Source: Phalacrocorax aristotelis
Lineage: Eukaryota > Chordata > Aves > Suliformes > Phalacrocoracidae
Assembly: GCF_949628215.1 (NCBI RefSeq)
Contig: NC_134277.1
Coordinates: forward strand, 186,001-250,000
Length of the DNA: 64,000 bases
Direction: 5' to 3'
The number at the start of each line of letters is the position of its first letter. The stretch's first letter is position 1. A model generated the notes under the pieces. The model had not been told where the DNA came from and did no database searches. It saw nothing but the letters and a program-made list of their open reading frames with translations. Below, piece by piece: positions 47,501 through 59,500 of the stretch. A program made the position numbers and the translations under genes.

Positions 47501-50500
47501 GGTGAGCACCCCACCGGGGGCACAGTCCTGCCCCTTGGATCTGCCAAGTGGCTCAGGGCTGGAAGGGTGGTGCTGCCCAGACAGAATCCCAGACTGGTGG
47601 GGGCTGGAGGGGACCCTCTGGAGCTCACCCCGTCCCACCCCTGCTGGAGCAGGCACCCCCAGAGCAGGGGCACAGGGCCGCGTCCAGGCGGGGGGTGAAT
47701 GTCTCCAGGGAAGGGACCCCACAGCCTCTCTGGGCAGCCTGTGCCCCTGCTCTGGCACCCGCACAGGGAAGGGGTTTGTCCTCATGTTCAGGGGGAACTT
47801 CCCGTGTTCCAGCTTGTGCCCGTGGCCCCTTGGCCTGGCGTTGGGCACCACTGAAAACAGCCCGGCCCCATCCCCCTGACACCCACCCTTCAGGTATTTA
47901 TAGGCACTGATGAGATCCCCCCTCAGCCTTCTCTTCTCCAGGCTGAACAAGCCCAGGTCTCTCAGCCTTTCCTCCCCAGGGAGATGCTCCAGCCCCTGAT
48001 CCCCTTGGCAGCTCTCCCCTGGCCTTGCTCCAGCAGCTCCCTGTCCTTCTGGAACTGGGGGCCCAGAACTGGCCGCAGCCCCCCAGGTGTGGCCTCACTG
48101 GGGCAGAGCAGAGGGGGAGGAGAACCTCCCTCGCCCTGCTGGCCACACGCCTTTCCATGCCCCCCAGGGCACCGGTGGCCCCCTTGGCCCCAAGGGCCCG
48201 GTGCTGGCTCAGGGTCACCTCGCTGCCCCCCAGCACCCCCAGGGCCTTCTCAGCAGAGCCGCTCTCCAGCAGGTCCCCCCCAGCCTGTGCTGGTGCGGGG
48301 GGCTGTTCCTCCCCAGGGGCAGGACCCTGCACTGGCTCTGGTTGAACTCCACGAGGCTCTCCTGGGCCCAGCTCTCCAGCCTGCCCAGCGCTCGCTGGAT
48401 GGCAGCACGGCCTGCCGGCGCATCGGCCGCTCCTCCCGCCTCGGTATCGCCAGCCAACTTGCTGCGGGGACGCTCTGTCCCGGCATCCAGGTCATTGATG
48501 AAGGTGTTGACCAGGGCTGGACCCAGCCCAGACCCCTGGGGAGCACCGCTAGTTACGGGCCTCCAGCCAGACCCTGCCCCGTTGATCACAACCCTCTGGG
48601 CTCTGTTGCTGAGCCAGGTCTCTGTCCACCTCACTGTCCTCTCACCCAGCCCACACTTCCTTAGCTCGCCTGTGAGGGTGTTATGGGAGACAGTGTCGAA
48701 TGCCTTACTGAAGTCAAGATAAACAACATCTGCTCAGACACAAGGTATTTCATCCCTGTGATGACACAGCTCTCGTTAGCCCGTCAGGAATCTTGCTGAG
48801 TGACTACGAATGATTGCTTTTGCAGTAACCAGGCATATTATTTATAATAAGGTCATTTGGTGGCAGCCCATCATGGGTCAGGGTCATTGCGATGCACCCC
48901 TGAAGCATGATGGAAAGCTTCAGCTCTGGGCAGGCTCTTGGACAGTGCTAAAATCTGTTGTGTTTGGACTTTGAGCATAAAACCCCTCTTGTGTTTTGAT
49001 TCCTTTCTGCCTTTCCTAGGGAGAAATGCAGGCAGTGGAGAAGCAGTTTAATATATGCATCCATCAGAGAGACCAAGGTGAAAAATTAAGGCTTTTGCTG
49101 CGAGGAGGCAGAGGTCTGGGGCTGCAGCGCTGAACTCCTCGGAACAAAAAGGGCAGGCGGTTGCAGGCAGTATTTGTCTGGTTCAGCGGTGACGTTACCG
49201 ATGCACGGTCCTTCGCGGCCGCCCAGAGGGTGACAGCACGATGGCACGCGGAGAAATGCGGCACTGGCAAAGGATGCAGGAAGCGCTGAGTGACCTTGAG
49301 CGTGGGGGAGAGGGACGCGGGAGCAGCGCTGGTGAGCTGCTCAAGGGCTGGGAAATCCCAAGGGCGCAGCGGGCTGGAGTGACGGACTGAAATGGGTGAA
49401 TTTAACCACGGCTTAGGTGGCTGTCCGACACACGGGTCCGCTTTAAAACAAAAATCTATCTTAGAAACAATTCCAAGCTGGTGTTGCTTTTGTCCTTCAC
49501 AGTTATTTTCTGAAATGAGGGCTTTTTCCCCCGTTGTTGGGCAACGCCGTAGGCTTGTTTCGGGTAAATATTACCTTGCTGTTGAACTCGGTTTTAGCTT
49601 TAGTCGCAAGGTTAGCGATGGTTATACCTAGAGGATCGCTGTGTGCATGTGAAGCAGGTGGACTGTTTCAATAGGTGCCCATTCGGTTTGAATGCTACTT
49701 TTTGTTTTTAAAAAGGCGAAATGACCTTTGAATACCTGTGATTTTTGGCAAATTGTACTTGGGTGGAAATGAAATTCAACTAAAGTGTGTTTTCTTGCAC
49801 GCTTGGCCACGTTCTGCACTGCCTGGATGGGAACGCTCATCCAAACACGTCTTGTAATTAAGAGCTATATTAAACCAAAGTAAGTGTTGCAGTTGGACCG
49901 ACTTCCTTTCAGGCACCGTGATGTCTTTTAAAATTTTAGAGATATGAGGCCTTATTCTTTCACCTTGTTTCAAGCCGGAGAAATATTGAAAGGGAAAATG
50001 GAGCTTTCCTGTGTTTTGGGATGTTTGAGACACCCAGGAAGGGGTTTCCCTGCAGAAGCTGCATGCTCCAGGCCGGCTCCTGGTCAGTGACTCCCCGCGC
50101 TGCATGCTCTGCCCTTTTAGTTGAAAATATTTTCAGCAAAAGAAAAAATTTTAAAGCAGAAATGCATCTCGCCTGAAAGAAAATAGCCTGGAGTTTTTAA
50201 TCAGCCCTTTGCCCTTGACCAAGGAACAAACCTCTCTTTAGCTGCAGGCTTCATCTGTGGGCATGTGTCTGTTGCTTTAGCGGTGGTGTCGGTCCCCCAG
50301 CTCCGAAATGGTGCTGGTGATGCTTAGACCTTACTCTGCACGTGGCGCTGAGGAGCTGGGGAAGTAACAAAGACAGGCTGGGTCCTGCTGCCGAGCTACC
50401 GGAGACGTCCTGCAGCTTCTGCCAGGTCTGCGCGAGCGTCCCAGGCCAGCGGGCGTTGTGTGCGATGCACGAGAGAACAGCGTTGAGGTGGGGAAATAAT

Positions 50501-53500
50501 GAGACCCATCGTGTTGGTTTCACCGGTGTTTGTTCCTCATCGGGCTGGGCCAGGGGTGCTGCAGGCGCGGCTGGTGGAGTGGCTTCATCCACGGGGTAGG
50601 AATGGGCCAGGAAGCGCCGGAGCGTGCGGAGCTTGCCGAGCAGGTCTGGTATTCCTGAGCCTCGGGACTGGAGCGTGGACAGGCTGAGCAGCGAGTTAGT
50701 CATCGCGGTCAACCAGGTTGTGGCTGGTCGTACATAAACCTTCCACCAGTGAGAAGTGCCAAACGAAGAGCTCCAGCACCCAAATCTCCTTCTTTATCTA
50801 TCTTTACCTCTTGGCTTCCCTCACGAGCAGCGCCTCGGTCGTTCGCTTACACGGAGAGACAAACAGAAGCCAAGTTGTTGGTGTGCACGTGTGCTCGACT
50901 TGGCGGTTAGCCACGCGGAGCGAGGAAGTGGAAACCTCACAGCCGTGGACACAGTGAGGTTTTTGTCAGCTTTCAGGGGTGCGCAGGTTCTTGAATCGCT
51001 TCCTTCCTCTTATGGGCTTTTCTCATTAAACCCGGTGTTATTTATATGTATTTTTAAACCCGTTGCGTTAGAGAGGCCAGGCCAGGGTTTGTACTCGCAA
51101 GAGACTGTGTCAGATCAGGGTGGGGAACCCTGCGCTGCAAGGGTTTGTTGCTCAGACAGGGCTGGGGCTTGTGGCCTTGAGCTCAGTCCCCCCTTTGACG
51201 GTGGGCTCCTTTGCAAGTCCTCACGGTCTCGACTCCTTTTGCCAGAGATTCCCCGTCCCCCTGCGTGTGCACGAGGAAGCTGGTGATGGTTTTGCACGTT
51301 GAGGGAGCGCATACTTTGGTCCAGCACTTGCTGCTGTAGCACCGGTGGAGCTGTTTTTAACTTCCGTGCGCACCCTTACCAGCTCGCCGGTATAAAATAT
51401 CCATCCCCTCGCCTTCCTGACCTTATTCTTTTCCACTTCTTCCCTCTCTTTCCTGGAACATCTTCTTAGCCCTTGGCTGCCAAGCAAGCCCGCTTCGTCC
51501 TGCCTCTTTTTCCACTGAGGTCTGGCTCCTGCTCAGCTGCCTCAGGAGCTTGTCTCCTGCTCGATGCTGGCACGGGAGGTGGAGGTGAAGCACCAGATAA
51601 GCTAGCGGCTGAGTCCGCAGAGAAGGGAACAGAGCAGCAGAGTGTTTGCTGGTGTTTGTAGCACAGCTCTTTCAAGTCTGGGGGCCTTTGAGATGTCTTC
51701 CGTGTGGGTTTGAGTTCGTGGAAGAGATTGTTACTGGGTTTTACCCATCTTGAGCGAACGAGTCACCGGCTGTGTGAGTTTTTTATCCCGTGAGCTGTAA
51801 CAGTCCATACCATTTCACTTGCTGCTTTTGCTCTGGGCACTGGGAACTCTGCAAAATCCAGGACAGCGGGGTTTGTGCAGGGCAATCCAGGCACAGTGGA
51901 CCGCATGGGCCGGGGTTCAGGCGCACCTAAGCTGACCGGGACGGAGGCAAAGCTCTCCAAAAGCAGCCCTGCCACCGCCAGGCTGGAGCAAGTCCTGGAA
52001 GCCGTTGGGATGTTTGCGGCACTATTTTAAACCAGGAAGCTCGGGCAGAGGAGACTTGCCCCTGTGCCCGAGACACGCAGCGCTGTGGGCTGGCCGCACG
52101 CTGAATGCTGGCGCGCCCCAGTCGTCGCGCAGGCAGGCACGCAGAGCGAGCGGCTCGGTGGTCAAGCTGGTTTTAAAAAAAAAACCCAAAAAGTCTTGTA
52201 AAAACATTTGTGGCGGTTGAGTCTGCTTTTGTTTTAAAAAGGAAAATAAAAAATCCCACCGCTTGCTTTTGCATCTTGCATAGCGCCCAATTCCTCTCTG
52301 GGTTTCCTTTATTTTAATGTGTCAGGAATTTTGCTTTCTAAATTCCCAGCAAGTCATATTTACCAGGTGTGAGAGCTCTGGGCCTAGAGGGAGAGGCAAG
52401 GCCCTGTTGGGAACCATGAAAACCCTGAATGTGAACGACATTTTTGTTAATAAACTGCCTAGAGATCAAAGGGCGACGAAGCTTTTTGTAGAGAAGCGCA
52501 GAGGAGAAGAGGGGGGCTTCTTGGATGACCTCGAGAGTAGAGGACCTGCTGTGCCAGCTTGTGTGTCCCAGGAAAACAAAGCTCAAAAGCGAAAATATTG
52601 GTTAGGTGAGGGAAAACAGCAGTTCTGCACAAGCTCAGGTGGGCATAGGCTGGTATGAGTCAGGTTAGCCTGGAAATTAGGCGGGGGGGGGATATCACTG
52701 ACTCAACAGAGAAGTAACCAAAGACCTGCATAAATCTGAGGATAAAACATTGTACAGTGTCCGCAGGAGCGAGAACTGGAATCAGAGTTGAAGAAGCCCC
52801 TTCCAAGCCTTGCTCTGTATCTCTCAGGAAGGTTCTTTAGAGGATATAAATGTGAGCAGGTATGGGAGAGCTGGTGAAAGTGAACCTGCAGAGGTTTAAA
52901 GATGAGCCCGTGAGCCTCTGGGTTACAGTGAAGGTGACTGGCTCTGAGCGTAAGCTGAAGGTACGGGATGGCTGGCCGAGAAGAAAAGCGTGTGGGATTT
53001 AACCTGTAAGCGCAGCATCGGTTCAGAGGAATTGCTAAGGAAGAGGAAATGGGCGTCCGCATCGCCCAGCTTTCAGTTCTACAGAATAACTGTGGTCCAG
53101 GACTCGTGTTGAGCCTTTGCGGCTGTGCTCGGGGTGCCCCGGGATCAGACGGGTGATGTGGGATCGGTGATTGCCAGCTGTCAGGGGCAAGCAGGGCTGC
53201 GGGGGAGCATTTTCTGCCCCAAGCAGGTGGGGGAAGCAGATCTGGGTTTGAAACCTGTGCGTGCCATTGAACACTGAGCTGATTTGCGTAAACTTGGCTC
53301 TGCGGTCCTGGCCATTCTCTGTGAGCAATCTGGTGACAACCCGCTCTTGGGCTGTAATACTACTTTGTCTTTGCCCGGTTGACCACTCATGGCGGCTTAT
53401 GAGGCTGGAAAACTGGATTCCAAAGTCTGAATTTAAGGGTTGGGCTGCTGCCCTGTTTGCAAATGGGAATTGTCCAACTTCCAGCCCTTGGTTACTGCTG

Positions 53501-56500
53501 GGCTGGCGGAGCTATGCTACAGCGAGTCACCTCGACCGTGTGGCCGGTGGTGGATGGTGCTGATCACCCCTCCTTCCCTTTTTCTTTCCTTTTAGGTAGG
53601 GGACCATAAATTCAGCGCTCACCGGATCGTGCTGGCAGCTTCTATCCCCTACTTCCATGCCATGTTCACCAACGACATGATGGAGTGCAAGCAGGATGAG
53701 ATTGTCATGCAGGGGATGGATCCCAGGTAACGTCCCAAGGCACGCGAGCGAGGCCATCCAGAGGGGACCGTGAGCGCTCTGCGGGCCTCGGCGTTGTGCG
53801 TGCAAGGCTTGAAAGCCAACCCTCTGCGTGAATGGTGCTAGAAAATACTTTTCTGTTAGTAGGGTCCCACGCCAGCTTGAATTCAGTGGATTTTCTGCCC
53901 TTTCTCCCCCTTTTTTAGTGCACTTGAGGCTCTGATCAACTTTGCCTACAATGGTCACCTGGCAATAGATCAGCAGAACGTCCAGTCTCTGCTGATGGGG
54001 GCAAGTTTCCTTCAGCTGCAGAACATCAAAGACGCTTGCTGCACTTTCCTCAGAGAGAGGTAAGGGCTCGTCTTTGGGCTGTGCTTATGGCTCACTGACA
54101 GCAGCAAGGTTTTAAGTCATCTGTGTCCCCGCTTGGGAATAAGCGGGGTGTCTCCTGCCGTGTGATAAGGAGGTCCGTGTCTCCCAAGACTCACCATTCT
54201 CATTGCCTATAAAATAAGTTATCTGGTTTATAAGATGCTGGGGCACAATATAAGGCCTTGGCCAGCAGTGGGAATTAATACCGAGAGGAAAACTGAGCGG
54301 ACGTTTCCCTTTTTTAAGAGTTAGCTCTTAAGAGTTAGCTGTTATCCATCCCAGTGGTGCGCGACTGCCTCTGCCGCTAACGAACCCAGCCTTGCAGTAA
54401 TTTTTTCTGCTGTTGCGTGTGGAAGAGGGGAGGAACAAAGGGACTGGGCCAAGGAGCTGGACAGGAAGCTGTGGCAGAGCCTTAAATCGATCCCAGGTTT
54501 TTCAGTTCCCTCGCTGGCGTTTGGCCGCGAGTCTGTTCCGGCAGCATGATCTGGAAACGGAAAAGCTGGGCTGTTCTTTGGAAACGTACCACACGCGTTC
54601 CCAGATCGTGCCAGGGAATCTAACGCGTTTTAGTTTCCCCAGCCTGATTTCTCTGCAGCTGTTCAGTGGATTCCGCGGGGTGATACTAAACATACCTCCC
54701 AAATACATGGAACGTCTCGGCCAGTTATTTTTCTTTACTTCTAAATAGAGGTATCCTAAAACCATGGGTTGGGGGAAAAAATATTCTTCCTCCGTGTTTA
54801 AAGTGTCTCAACTTTAAGTCCCATGAGTTTCCTGACTTTCTGCAGTTTGTTTTAAATTATGTAAGATTACTGAGTATTCATTTTCCTTGCAAAACCATTT
54901 TATTTGAGGTATTGGATGTGACACTGAGCTGGAAAGAGATGGGTTCCGTTGAGTTTTGAGTCCCTGTGAGCTTTAGATGGGTGTATCTATGCCTAGGTTA
55001 AGCGAGGTGATTTGGTTTCTCAGATTTAGCTGCTACAGTTCTCCCAAAGCTGCCAAGAGCAGCTGGGTGTCCTAAATTGAGTCCTGTCACTTCTGATTAA
55101 TAACAAGAAAATTGGTGGACTCTGACCATCCCGAAGAGCTGCAGTATGCACGCTGAGCTCTCATTCTTAAACAGAATTAAAGTTTGGGATATTTTTAGCC
55201 CCCTGTGCACAGAGAGGTCCGCAGTGCCGTAACCAAGCCCCGCGCGAGCCCCGAGAGCCCTCCTCGCATGAGGGTGCCCCCGTCGGCACTGTGTATTCGG
55301 TCGTAGCACAGCACAGGGCGGTGACTGAGGGCGCTTTCCCCAAAGCAGACGCAAGTCACGGCGCGGCCCCATGCGCGTCTGGGCACCGCTGTCAATAGCT
55401 GAGCCTGGTTTTTGCAGACTATTAGACACTGAAACCATCAGAACCCAAGGTATTTTCTCCATAGAGGTAGTATTTAGTTTAGTATCTGATGATTAGTGCC
55501 ACAAAACAACACAACTATTGGCTCGTGTTGAACAGTGGCATGCCTGTACTGGGCAGGGCTGCTTGTTTGGACAGGAGCGTCCGGTTTCTGTAGAGCACAG
55601 AGCTGTAACGAATATCATCTTGTCCAGCTTCTTCATGCCACCAAGCAGCTGTATGCAGTAGTTGTTTGGCTGCACTGGCAAGAGGCTCAGACCTGCAGCA
55701 GTACTTCTCGCTGTCTAACCTCCAGTTGCAAAAGCGTCTTTGGTGATAAAGCCTCCTTAATCTCAGGAAATGGCTTTATGAAGCTGTTACAGAAGCTGTT
55801 TTGTGGTGCTTAGAAAAGATGTAAGAGGAAGAACAGGGACTGATGGTTGGTATTTGTGCAATGCGCTTGAATCCAGCTTTGTCCAATACTGGAGTTTAAA
55901 GAAAAAGAAGGTGCTGGCTGCACAGCCCAGGCACCCTGAGCTGCGGGAGGGAGGGATCGCTGCGCAGAGCCCCACGCTTCCCTTCATGCAGAGCCAGCTG
56001 AGTCTCTCCAGTGGCTCCCTGGCAGGTCTCGGGAGACGTTTTTAAGTTATGGTTTCCATCCTCTGGCTTTGCTGTGGATTCACCTTCAGATCTCTGTGTA
56101 GATGCATCGATCAGTGAGCTGGAACCTGCCGTCGTTGAAGAGGACGCGGCTGTGGCTTTCACTGCATCACATGTCCTCCGAGGCTTGCGCTGCTTCACCG
56201 AACCTGTTTGTAATTCTCTTTATCCTTCTGTTAAACCAATGTTACTTTTGCTCTCCTTTTCCCCCTTTCCCAGGCTTCACCCTAAGAACTGTCTGGGAGT
56301 GCGGCAGTTTGCAGAGACGATGATGTGTGCGGTGCTCTACGATGCTGCCAACAGCTTCATTCATCAGCACTTTGTGGAGGTATCCATGTCCGAAGAGTTC
56401 CTGGCGCTGCCTTTTGAAGACGTCCTGGAGCTCGTTTCCAGGGATGAGCTCAATGTGAAGTCTGAAGAGCAGGTGTGTACCCAGTGCAGCTCTCAGCAGA

Positions 56501-59500
56501 GGTAGTTTTTCCTTTGGAGGGTTTTTGGTTGCTTGGGAGTGGAATGGGATATGACCCTGTGCCTGGTCTGAATGAAGCTGAGGTGTCCTGGCACAGTGGG
56601 GACACGAAGAGGTGCTAAATAGAGCTATGGTGACTCCCTCAGCCCCACTTCTTGTCTGTGCTGCCATTGTTACCTTGCTCTGAGAAACGCCTGGTAGAGT
56701 TTCTCAGACCATAGATTTCGCAAAACTTTGGTTTGAAGTGTTTCGATTATTGGTGGTAGAAGTAGAAGCTGGTGGGTCCTGAGGACCCTTGGCTCTGCTC
56801 CTCACTGTTCATAAACTGCTGGTCCTGGGGAAGAGAGGCTGAGGGTGTGGGCACTAGCAGGGAGCTCTTCCTCACAGAGCTGAAGATCAAGTCCAGAGGA
56901 GCTGACTCTGGTCACAAGCAGCGTTCCCCAGTTTTGGGGCCAGCCTTGTTTAATATCTCTATCAATGATCTGGACGAGGGGATCGAGGGCGCCCTCAGTG
57001 AGTTTGCAGGTGACACCAACCTGGGCGGGAGTGTCGACCTGCTGGAGGGCAGGGAGGCTCTGCAGAGGGACCTGCACAGGCTGCATCGATGGGCCGAGGG
57101 CAGCTGTGTGAGGTTTAACAAGGCCCAGGGCCGGGTCCTGCCCTTGGGTCACACCAACCCCAGGCATCGCCCCAGGCCTGGGGCAGAGGGGCTGGGAAGT
57201 GCCCGGCGGAGAAGGCCCTGGGGGTGCTGGCTGACAGCCGGCTGGGCATGAGCCAGCAGTGCCCAGGTGGCCAAGGAGGCCACCAGCCCCCGGGCTTGTG
57301 TCAGCCCTGGTGTGGCCAGCAGGAGCCGGGCAGGGATGGGGCCCCTGTGCTCGGCCCTGGGGAGGCCCCACCTCGAATGCTGGGCTCAGGTTTGGGCCCC
57401 TCGGGACAAGAAGGCCCTTGGGGGGCTGGAGCATGTCCAGAGAAGGGCAGCGGGGCTGGGGCAGGGTCTGGAGCACAAGTGTGCTGGGGGGCGACTGAGG
57501 GGGCTGGGGGGGTTTAGCCTGGAGAAGGGGGGGCTGAGGGGAGCCCTTCTCGCTCTCTGCAGCTGCCTGAGAGGGGCTGGAGTGAGGGGGGGGCTGGTCT
57601 CTGCTCCCAAGGCACCAGGGACAGGGCGAGAGGGAACGGCCTCAGGCTGCGCCAGGGGAGGTTTAGGTTGGGTGTGAGGGAAATGCCTTCCCTGCCAGAG
57701 GGGTCAGGGGTTGGCACAGGCTGCCCAGAGAGGTGGGGGAGTCACTGTCCCTGGGGGTATTTAAAAGAAGGGTAGTCGTGGCACTTGAGGATATGGTTTA
57801 GGAGGCCTGGGGGTGTTGGGTTGGGGGTTGGACTTGATGATCCCAGAGGTGTTTTCCAACCTTAATGATTCTGTGAATGTTTTTGAGTTGTAAAGAATTT
57901 GCTGCGAGTGCTGCAGCATTTTATAATGTAAGTCCCACTGAATTTGCCATCAAAAAGCTCCTCTAGACTGTCTTGTTCCTAGAGGAAAAAAAAAAAAAAA
58001 ACAAAAAAAAACCCCCTAGAAACAGGGCTGAGCAACCTTAGGACGTTTTAACAGCCTCAAGAATCTGCCGGTGCTGGGCTGACAGTCTGCAGGAGAAACA
58101 GAGCCCGTCCTCAAGCCAGGAAATCTGTCCTGCTCTGTCTGAAAAGGTTACTGAGGAGGTGACAAATGAAAAGCAGACCCGTAGCGCTCTCCATGTAGGG
58201 TAAGAGAGTGCTTCGTTAATCAGGCTGTCTGAAATGGGAAAGGAGGAGAACCTGCGTCACATTCCAGTCACGTTGCTATATATCGTACCACAAATTTGTG
58301 TCTCGCTGCTTTTTTTCCAAGTGGATTCTTTGTGGGGCAGGTAGGAGCCCAAAGAGTCCATCCCTGCTGATGTTGCCTTGTGCCCTGACAGCTGCCAGCC
58401 CCCTCTTCAGAAATGGCAGTATTTTAGCAGAGTGCAGCCTATCTGCTGGTCATAAAGCACCTTCTAGAGTGGAGGTATATTTGTTTTATTTCTATAAGCT
58501 CACCATGGTGCTGTTGAAGAAGTACCACCATAAAAGAAAGACTTAATAATGTTGTTCTGGTCAGTGGTACTGCTGGACTTTTTGCTACGACCACAGGAGA
58601 GCGGCTGTCCTGCGAGGTGGTGGCCATGACCACAGTGCCCACTTCTCCTGTGGCTTCTGGGAGACTGCGGTGGGTTTGTGATCTCCCCGAGCTGAACCTG
58701 TGAGCAGCAGCGAGGCTGCGGCGTGCAGTGTGGGCCTTGGAGCGTGACCCCGGGTCCGCACGACCGCTGGGGGTGCTGCTCAGTGGGAGCTCTGCTTTCG
58801 GTGACAGTGATGGGACTTGAAGGTAGTCATCTGGACGTTAGCGCCAGAGTGTAGGACAGCCCAGCTCGGGCTTTAACTGTGAGAGTCCTGTGAACCAAGG
58901 AGTACCTGCCCCCAGCTAAACTAGTCACCGGGCTCCTTTTTGTAATCTGGAGTCGTCTGAAACAGGGCAGGTGAACTCTGCCCATTTCTGGGCCCCCCAG
59001 TTCCAGAAGGACGGGGAGCTGCTGGAGCAAGGCCAGCGCAGAGCTGCCAAGGGGATCAGGGGCTGGAGCATCTCCCTGGGGAGGAAAGGCTGAGAGACCT
59101 GGGCTTGTTCAGCCTGGAGAAGAGAAGGCTGAGGGGGGATCTCATCAGTGCTTATAAATACCTGAAGGGTGGGTGTCAGGGGGTGGGCCGGGCTCTTTTC
59201 AGCGGTGCCCAACGCCAGGCCAAGGGGCCACGGGCACAAGCTGGAACATGGGAAGTTCCCCCTGAACATGAGGACAAACCCCTTCCCTGTGCGGGTGCCA
59301 GAGCAGGGGCACAGGCTGCCCAGAGAGGCTGTGGGGTCCCTTCCCTGGAGACATTCACCCCCCGCCTGGACGCGGCCCTGTGCCCCTGCTCTGGGGGTGC
59401 CTGCTCCAGCAGGGGGTGGGACGGGGTGAGCTCCAGGGGTCCCTTCCAACCCCGCCAGTCTGGGATTCTGTGATTCTGTGCCTTGAAGAGGTCTGCCTCT

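Noticed and set aside
48215-48634. A 139-codon gene on the minus strand
   Set aside because: It is the CR1 reverse-transcriptase end, recognisable from the PQGS-LGP and IND-D motifs, in a dead copy.
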